Below are positions 14,285 through 19,017 of a stretch of DNA of 21,409 bases, piece after piece (the stretch's first letter is position 1; the number at the start of each line of letters is the position of its first letter). The notes under the pieces are model-generated. The model was given only the letters and a program-made list of their open reading frames with translations. It was not told the DNA's origin and made no database searches. The stretch is from a virus. The position numbers and the translations under genes were made by a program. The stretch lies in the IMG/VR virus record IMGVR_UViG_3300005607_000063, positions 1 to 21,409 of that record. One strand, written 5' to 3'.

Positions 14285-14291
14285 TCGACGT

Positions 14292-14303
14292 GCGGCGCGC
14301 CGC
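14292..14303. repeat. GC-rich perfect palindrome
   Basis: GCGGCGCGCCGC, a 12-base palindrome 8 bases after the stop of the beta-rich protein, followed at a short distance by TTTT. A weak terminator or attenuator is possible, but the loop would be small. Confidence 0.35.
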
Positions 14304-14334
14304 CCTCGGTTTTAACGCAAGGAGTTGAAGGCAA

Positions 14335-14535
14335 ATGGCCAAGAAAACGTATCTCGTGCTGCGAAAGGAACTGGCTCCAGGGGAGAGTTTTGAAGCCTCT
14401 ACGGCGCCGGAGTTTGCCAGCGCTGACGAACATATGGACCAAGAGGAATTTCCTCAGATGAGCGCGAAGAATCCGGACGGCCCGGACATGCGCGAGCGCG
14501 CCAAGGGTCCGGGCGACAAACCGCCGCGAAAATAA
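14335..14535 (+). CDS. Small charged hypothetical protein
   Basis: The 66-residue product begins MAKKTYLVLRKELAPGESFEAST, a beta-like start, and continues as a disordered, charged tail rich in Asp, Glu, Pro and Lys. AAGGAG lies ten bases before ATG 14335. No family is recognised. Such proteins beside capsid genes are often minor virion components, but nothing here proves that. Confidence 0.5.
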   Translation: MAKKTYLVLRKELAPGESFEASTAPEFASADEHMDQEEFPQMSAKNPDGPDMRERAKGPGDKPPRK

Positions 14536-14546
14536 GAGTGTGAGTT

Positions 14547-14780
14547 ATGGCGAAGTTAACGAAAAAGCAGCGGGACAAGCTGCCCGCCAAAGACTTTGCG
14601 CTACCGGGCGGACGCTACCCGATTGAAGATGCCAATCACGCCAGGAACGCGCTGGCGCGGGTGGCGCAGCATGGGACGCCCGAAGAACAAGCCGAAGTGC
14701 GGGCCAAAGTGCGCAAAAAATATCCGGATATCGGGAAGACCGAATCTGACAAACATTGGGACAAACACCACGGACACTGA
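14547..14780 (+). CDS. DUF6582-like small protein
   Basis: The 77-residue product reads KLTKKQRDKLPAKDFALPGG, then RYPIEDANHARNALARVAQHGTPEE, then VRAKVRKKYPDIG. This matches the remembered conserved pattern of a small family found in phages and some bacteria (LT-x-x-QR-x-LP-x-x-DFALP-x-x-RYPI-x-D-x-x-HARNALARV, DUF6582-like). Its function is unknown. The C-terminal His/Lys tail (DKHWDKHHGH) could bind metal. Confidence 0.6.
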   Translation: MAKLTKKQRDKLPAKDFALPGGRYPIEDANHARNALARVAQHGTPEEQAEVRAKVRKKYPDIGKTESDKHWDKHHGH

Positions 14781-14783
14781 ATC

Positions 14784-15176
14784 ATGGCAGGATTTCCCGG
14801 TAGTTTCGGCATTGGCTTGCCCGCCGCGAGTCCGGTTGGCGGAATAACGGGCGCTGTACCGCCCAATATTCTCTCGCAGATTCGGTCGGAGAACTGGCCC
14901 CAGATTCTAAACGCGCTGAGACAGTACGTGCCCTATCTGCAAACATTGGGCGGACAGAACCCGGTCCCCTCACCGGGGCCGGGGATGCATCCGCAGAATT
15001 TGCATCCGGTAAATCGGATGCCGATAAGCTCGCCCGGGCCGGGCATGAGATTTCCGCCGCCGAACTTCGGGCCGGTTAATGGAAGGCCAATCGCATCGCC
15101 GGGACCGGGAATGCAGAATCCGATTCTTCAGGCGCTCAGCGGCCTGCGCAACATGATGCCGGGGATAAACCAATGA
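14784..15176 (+). CDS. Pro/Gly-rich protein with three SPGPGM repeats
   Basis: The 130-residue product has a short ordered core (NILSQIRSENWPQILNALRQYVPYLQTLG) and then three spaced copies of SPGPGM at roughly residues 63, 83 and 107, each followed by Pro/Asn-rich linker. The repeats probably form flexible or polyproline-like arms. Its ATG is 4 bases after the upstream stop and its end overlaps the next start by 4 bases. No family is recognised. Confidence 0.5.
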   Translation: MAGFPGSFGIGLPAASPVGGITGAVPPNILSQIRSENWPQILNALRQYVPYLQTLGGQNPVPSPGPGMHPQNLHPVNRMPISSPGPGMRFPPPNFGPVNGRPIASPGPGMQNPILQALSGLRNMMPGINQ

Positions 15177-15421
15177 AGAGGCGCAAGCACGACAAGCCCT
15201 TGTTTGTGGGCGTGGCTGCCGAGCCGCATCACGACGCGGAGCGCGGCGAGCCGATTCATAAGGGCTTGGCCCGCGGCGCGCTGCGCAAGGCGGCGCAGCA
15301 GTATCGCGAAGGCGAGATTGACCCGGCGGAAATGGACGCGCATATCGCGCGGGCGCACAACCGGCTGACGGACATGATGCCGATTCCGACGCCGCCGAGC
15401 CATCGCAAAAGGAAGAAGTGA
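15173..15421 (+). CDS. Small basic protein, paralogue 1
   Basis: The 82-residue product has basic ends (MKRRKHDK and SHRKRKK) and a helical core GALRKAAQQYREGEIDPAEMDAHIARAHNRLTDM. The core repeats in the next gene with the pattern A-x-x-x-x-EG-x-I-x-x-x-x-x-DA-x-x-x-RAH-x-RL. The ATG overlaps the upstream stop (ATGA). Function is unknown; basic character suggests nucleic acid or capsid contacts. Confidence 0.55.
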   Translation: MKRRKHDKPLFVGVAAEPHHDAERGEPIHKGLARGALRKAAQQYREGEIDPAEMDAHIARAHNRLTDMMPIPTPPSHRKRKK

Positions 15422-15422
15422 G

Positions 15423-15641
15423 ATGCCCTACCAGAAAATGACGGTCGGACCCTCGATATTGCGCCAGCCGTCCCAGGGAGATGAAGGGAAGGCAGAGTTG
15501 GCTATCCGCAGGCGCGAAGAAATGCGTCAGGCAGTGGTGGACGCGGCGCGCGACCATGCCGAGGGCAAGATTTCCACAGAGCAGCATGACGCCGTGCTGC
15601 ATCGCGCGCACTACCGGCTGAACTGCGACGACATCCTGTAA
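15423..15641 (+). CDS. Small protein, paralogue 2
   Basis: The 72-residue product has the core QAVVDAARDHAEGKISTEQHDAVLHRAHYRLN, matching the preceding gene. It starts one base after that gene's stop with a purine-rich ribosome site. The pair probably arose by tandem duplication and then diverged strongly. The N-terminal 30 residues are not shared. Function is unknown. Confidence 0.55.
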   Translation: MPYQKMTVGPSILRQPSQGDEGKAELAIRRREEMRQAVVDAARDHAEGKISTEQHDAVLHRAHYRLNCDDIL

Positions 15642-15653
15642 GGAATCGGGCCG

Positions 15654-16304
15654 ATGGCTGAAGCAGGCAGCACATGGCTGGATTTGCAGCAGGCTGTCCT
15701 CGACGAGATGGACCAGCGGACCGACATCGCCGACGCTGTGGTGCGCAAGCTCACCGAGGCGATCGAATTCTATCAGGATAAGATTTTCCTCGCGGACGAA
15801 GCAGAGCTTCAATGGGCATCCTGCACGACCGGAGTGCAGACGGTAAGCCTGCCGCCGAACTTCGAGAATCTGGATCGGCTTTTCGTGAACATCGACGGCG
15901 TATGGTATCCGATGGAGCAAAAAGACCAGGACTTCATCGAAACCTACAACGCGCAGGTGCCGCCCGTGCTTGGACCGCCGCTTTATTTCGCCATTTATCA
16001 GCAGGACCCGAATGTCGGTCCGTTGATAAATCTGGCGCCCGTGCCGGACCAGCCATATCAGCTCAAAGCCATTTACGAACAGATAATTCCTGTTCCGGCG
16101 AACGATACGACTTCAAATTTCTGGACGGTGGACGGCGCGTCGATGATTATGCATCGCGCGGTGGGATTGCTGCGAATGACGGTGGTAAGAAGCGAGGATC
16201 TGGGACAGGCGGATTTTTTGTTAGCTCAGCGCGAATACTGGCGCCTCAAGCGGCGTGTGGACACCATACAGGCCAGCCGCAAAGTCAAAGCGAGGTACTT
16301 ATGA
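15654..16304 (+). CDS. Head-tail connector/adaptor protein
   Basis: This 216-residue protein begins with helices (WLDLQQAVLDEMDQRTDIADAVVRKLTEAIEFYQDKIF), continues with a strand-rich middle (GVQTVSLPPNFENLDRLFVNIDGVWYPMEQKDQDFIETYN) and ends in a helix (LLAQREYWRLKRRVDTIQAS). The architecture fits phage adaptors of the SU10 or P22 gp4 type, which bind below the portal. Length and position between capsid block and ejection proteins agree. Its TGA overlaps the next ATG. Confidence 0.65.
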   Translation: MAEAGSTWLDLQQAVLDEMDQRTDIADAVVRKLTEAIEFYQDKIFLADEAELQWASCTTGVQTVSLPPNFENLDRLFVNIDGVWYPMEQKDQDFIETYNAQVPPVLGPPLYFAIYQQDPNVGPLINLAPVPDQPYQLKAIYEQIIPVPANDTTSNFWTVDGASMIMHRAVGLLRMTVVRSEDLGQADFLLAQREYWRLKRRVDTIQASRKVKARYL

Positions 16305-16777
16305 GCGGACTTAACGGCGCGGCAAATAGCGCGGCTATTCCGCATTTCGAGCTGCGCCAGATTCCAGCAGACAAGGATTCTATTGACCGCTGGTGGCCGG
16401 AGATTTTGGTCGAGATAGAGGGCATCATCGCGCGGGACCCCGAGTTATGCGACTTCATACCTGAAGAAGTATACGTCGAATTGCGCCGCCGCCGCGCCTT
16501 TTTGCACGTGGGCTTTCTGGATGGGGAATATGCGGGCTTCGGCATCTTAAAGGTGGAAAGGCGGCCATATTCGGGCGAGCCGTACCTGTTGTCATGGATC
16601 GGCGGCGGACTGAAAACCGAGGCGGTCAATCTCTACTTCGCGGAACTGGAAAACATCGCGCGCAAGGCGGGTTTGAAAACGATTCGCCACGAATCGACCC
16701 GGATGGGCTGGCTGCGCCGACTGCCCGGCGAGGGTTGGCGCACGGTTGCGATCGTACAGGAGAAGCGTCTTGGGTAA
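16301..16777 (+). CDS. GNAT-like protein (T7 gp13 type)
   Basis: From ATG 16301 (GAGG five bases upstream, ATGA overlap with the adaptor stop) the product has 158 residues. It reads as an acetyltransferase fold: FLHVGFLDGEYAGFGILKVERRPYSGEPYLLSWIGGG, then a helix TEAVNLYFAELENIARKAGLKTIRHEST, then a last strand. The acetyl-CoA motif (R/Q-x-x-G-x-G/A) is not clearly present, so it may be a non-catalytic relative, like T7 gp13 family proteins in virion assembly. The frame is open far upstream (15812), but only 16301 fits. An AATAGC palindrome lies inside codons 9-13. Confidence 0.6.
   Translation: MSGLNGAANSAAIPHFELRQIPADKDSIDRWWPEILVEIEGIIARDPELCDFIPEEVYVELRRRRAFLHVGFLDGEYAGFGILKVERRPYSGEPYLLSWIGGGLKTEAVNLYFAELENIARKAGLKTIRHESTRMGWLRRLPGEGWRTVAIVQEKRLG
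16325..16339. repeat. AATAGC palindrome copy 10 (spacer GCG), inside a gene
   Basis: AATAGC-GCG-GCTATT, perfect arms, near the 5' end of the GNAT-like gene, read as A-N-S-A-A-I so that its TAG is out of frame. Confidence 0.85.
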
Positions 16778-17612
16778 GGGATCAGGCGGCGGAACGCAAA
16801 GTGTCAGAACGACCTATACGCCGCCGCCATATCTGATACCGACGATCGCGTCGTATTTATCGGCAGTCAACAAGCTGGCTGGCGAGCCGTATCCGTTTCC
16901 GAATTACGAGGTGGCGCCGTTCACGTCGCTGGAAAATCAGGGACTGGCGCAGGCGGGACAGGCGGCGCGACAGGAAGCGGGACTGAATACCAATGCGATC
17001 AATGAGGCGAATGCGACGCTTCAAGGCAAATACCTGATACCGCCGCAACAGGTGCAGGATGCGATCAATCGGCAGACCATGCAGGAATACAGCCAGTCCG
17101 CGGCGCCATCGGAAATGTCGCAAGCGGCGCTGGCAGGCGCGTTTGGCGGCTCAGCGGACGCGGAACAGCGGGCGCTGAATCAGTTCAATTTGGCGACCGC
17201 GCTGGCGGATCCGGCCTATCAGCTTTACGAACAGGAACGGCAGAACCAGATCGGGACAGCGGCCGATGCGGCAAAAATCAGTCTCGGCGCCACCATTCCT
17301 TCGCAGGAGCTATTGCAAGCGGGGGGGATGCAGCAGGCGCAGAACCAGTCTCAACTCGATGCGCTCTATCAGAATCTTTACAATCAGGCTCAATTTCCAT
17401 TCGAGCAGGCGAACCTCTTAGGAACCGCGATTGGAACGGCGGGTGGGAATGCCGGTATTGTGACTCAGAACGCGCCGAATATGAGTCCATGGAATAACGC
17501 GGCCCCATATCTGGGGGCGGCGGGTGTGGGACTCGGGGCGCTGGGATTAGCGACCGGAAGCGGGCTGTTAACTGGGATTGGAAGCGTGCTGCCGTTGCTT
17601 GGACTGATTTAA
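16770..17612 (+). CDS. Probable internal virion / DNA-ejection protein, TTG start
   Basis: The TTG at 16770 is chosen because AGGAG (16758-16762) lies seven bases upstream; it overlaps the GNAT stop by 8 bases. The frame runs back to 16746, but without a better site. The 280-residue product is Gln/Ala/Asn-rich (for example LENQGLAQAGQAARQEAG, QQAQNQSQLDALYQNLYNQAQ) and mainly helical. Its last 35 residues are a Gly/Leu hydrophobic stretch (PYLGAAGVGLGALGLATG and GIGSVLPLLGLI) that could span a membrane. This fits proteins released into the host envelope during short-tailed phage infection. No named family is recognised. Confidence 0.5.
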   Translation: MGKGSGGGTQSVRTTYTPPPYLIPTIASYLSAVNKLAGEPYPFPNYEVAPFTSLENQGLAQAGQAARQEAGLNTNAINEANATLQGKYLIPPQQVQDAINRQTMQEYSQSAAPSEMSQAALAGAFGGSADAEQRALNQFNLATALADPAYQLYEQERQNQIGTAADAAKISLGATIPSQELLQAGGMQQAQNQSQLDALYQNLYNQAQFPFEQANLLGTAIGTAGGNAGIVTQNAPNMSPWNNAAPYLGAAGVGLGALGLATGSGLLTGIGSVLPLLGLI

Positions 17613-17618
17613 GGACAT

Positions 17619-18053
17619 ATGGACCCGACCCAAATTTTATCGCTGTTGCCGTTTCTGAAAAGCCTTGTGGGCGGCTCTGGTGGGAGCGTAGGAGCCGGAG
17701 CCGATCCAACCGCGCAAGCTTACATGGGCGGTCTCAGCGCGATGCCGCAATTGCAGCAACTTAGCGGCACGGCGCAGCCGGTGGCCCAGGCTATGAGCGC
17801 AATGCCATCACAAAATCAGGGGCAACAATTGGCGGATTATGCGTTGCTGATGAAAGCTATCGGACAGGTGGACCCGAACTCCGAAGAGCAACCGCCGCGT
17901 TTGCCGCCGTTCAGATTTGGCGCGCCGGCGCCGGCGCCGTTGCAATTCGGAAAAACCGGGTTCCATCCGTCGGTCGGCGCTTATTTGGCATCGCCGGCGG
18001 GGCAGCAAATCCTAAGGATGCTCCAAAGCGAGATGATGGGAATAGCGGGCTAA
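17619..18053 (+). CDS. Small hypothetical protein of the ejection block
   Basis: A 144-residue protein with AAGGA before ATG 17619. It begins PTQILSLLPFLKSLVGGSGG, is Gln/Pro/Met-rich in the middle (AMPQLQQLSGTAQPVAQAMSAMPSQNQGQQ), and ends in a basic, Pro-rich part and a short helix. It may be a minor virion protein. The 3' end contains a degenerate copy of the AATAGC palindrome, and its TAA is inside that copy. Confidence 0.45.
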   Translation: MDPTQILSLLPFLKSLVGGSGGSVGAGADPTAQAYMGGLSAMPQLQQLSGTAQPVAQAMSAMPSQNQGQQLADYALLMKAIGQVDPNSEEQPPRLPPFRFGAPAPAPLQFGKTGFHPSVGAYLASPAGQQILRMLQSEMMGIAG

Positions 18054-18054
18054 T
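18041..18054. repeat. AATAGC palindrome copy 11 (spacer GG, one mismatch)
   Basis: AATAGC-GG-GCTAAT: one base differs in the right arm, where the TAA stop of the upstream gene is formed. It sits directly before the ATG at 18055, in place of a ribosome site. Confidence 0.65.
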
Positions 18055-19017
18055 ATGCCGGACTGGGGCACAAACGATAGCAGCGGAACGCTGACGCCCG
18101 ACGAGCAGGCGCAATCGAATAAGCGCGCGCTCCAGTTGGGTTTGATAGCTGCTGGCCTCGGATTGTTGCGGGCGCATCGGAACTGGGGCGAGACGCGCGG
18201 ACAGGCCATTGCGCGCAGCCTTGGCGATGCTGGCATGACTGGGCTAAACGCTTATTTGGGCAGCGAGCAGGCGGCGCAGCAGGGCGCGCTGGAACATCAG
18301 AAGATGTTGCTTCAGCAGGCTCAGACGGCGGCGGAGATGCGCCGCGCTGATGCGGAGGCGGCCCAGACCGGACTGAATCTGCGGCGCTCGCAGCCGGTCG
18401 GACGCGACCCATTCGCGCGGTTCCGCGGCACCAACGCGGAGCGGTTTTTCCCTGACCCGGAGACTTCGAGCCAGCTTTCCATCGAGGAAATTCCCAAGGT
18501 CTATACCGAAGGCGTATCCGCCTATCAGAAATCGTTGGAAGCGGAAGGGCAGGGCTACCATCAGGAGACCAAGCCCGGCACAGACGGCATGATGCACCAT
18601 CTGGTGTATGACAAGACTGGGAAGATTGTCAGTGATACACCCCTGACGGGAATTCCGGCGCCTGCGAAGACCATCACCAAGACCCGTTTGGACCCCACGA
18701 CTGGTATCCGCTGGGACGTGGACTTCGATGCCAAGACTGGTAAACCGGTTGGAGTAGGGCCGTTAAAGGCCGGGAGCGAAAGTTATACCACCGGCCTGCC
18801 TTTCATGAAAAAGCCCGTTGAGGTGCCGCCTCTGAGCCGCTTCGAGCCGCTTGGACCTGATGAATTGGACGGTGATGCGGGAAGGGCCATACCCACGCTC
18901 GATCCTGACGCGGCCAAGAGGGCGGCGGTGGGTACCGTGGCGTACCGGACTTTAAAGAACGGACAGACGGTCAAGGTCCGCAAGCAAGCGGATGGTTCGT
19001 GGTCGGCGGTGCCCTAA
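18055..19017 (+). CDS. Probable internal virion protein
   Basis: A 320-residue protein. Residues 22-38 (NKRALQLGLIAAGLGLLRA) form a hydrophobic helix. Residues 70-115 (EQAAQQGALEHQKMLLQQAQTAAEMRRADAEAAQ) form a coiled coil. The C-terminal half carries small beta repeats such as HHLVYDKTGKIVSDTPLTG and RWDVDFDAKTGKPVGVG, and a final SH3-like end (VAYRTLKNGQTVKVRKQADGSWSAVP). It lies between two other putative ejection proteins, with no visible Shine-Dalgarno. No family is recognised, so the role is inferred from context. Confidence 0.45.
   Translation: MPDWGTNDSSGTLTPDEQAQSNKRALQLGLIAAGLGLLRAHRNWGETRGQAIARSLGDAGMTGLNAYLGSEQAAQQGALEHQKMLLQQAQTAAEMRRADAEAAQTGLNLRRSQPVGRDPFARFRGTNAERFFPDPETSSQLSIEEIPKVYTEGVSAYQKSLEAEGQGYHQETKPGTDGMMHHLVYDKTGKIVSDTPLTGIPAPAKTITKTRLDPTTGIRWDVDFDAKTGKPVGVGPLKAGSESYTTGLPFMKKPVEVPPLSRFEPLGPDELDGDAGRAIPTLDPDAAKRAAVGTVAYRTLKNGQTVKVRKQADGSWSAVP

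Noticed and set aside
15812-16300. In-frame upstream extension of the GNAT-like gene
   Set aside because: It lies wholly inside the adaptor gene in another frame. The ATG at 16301 has a ribosome site and the usual ATGA overlap.
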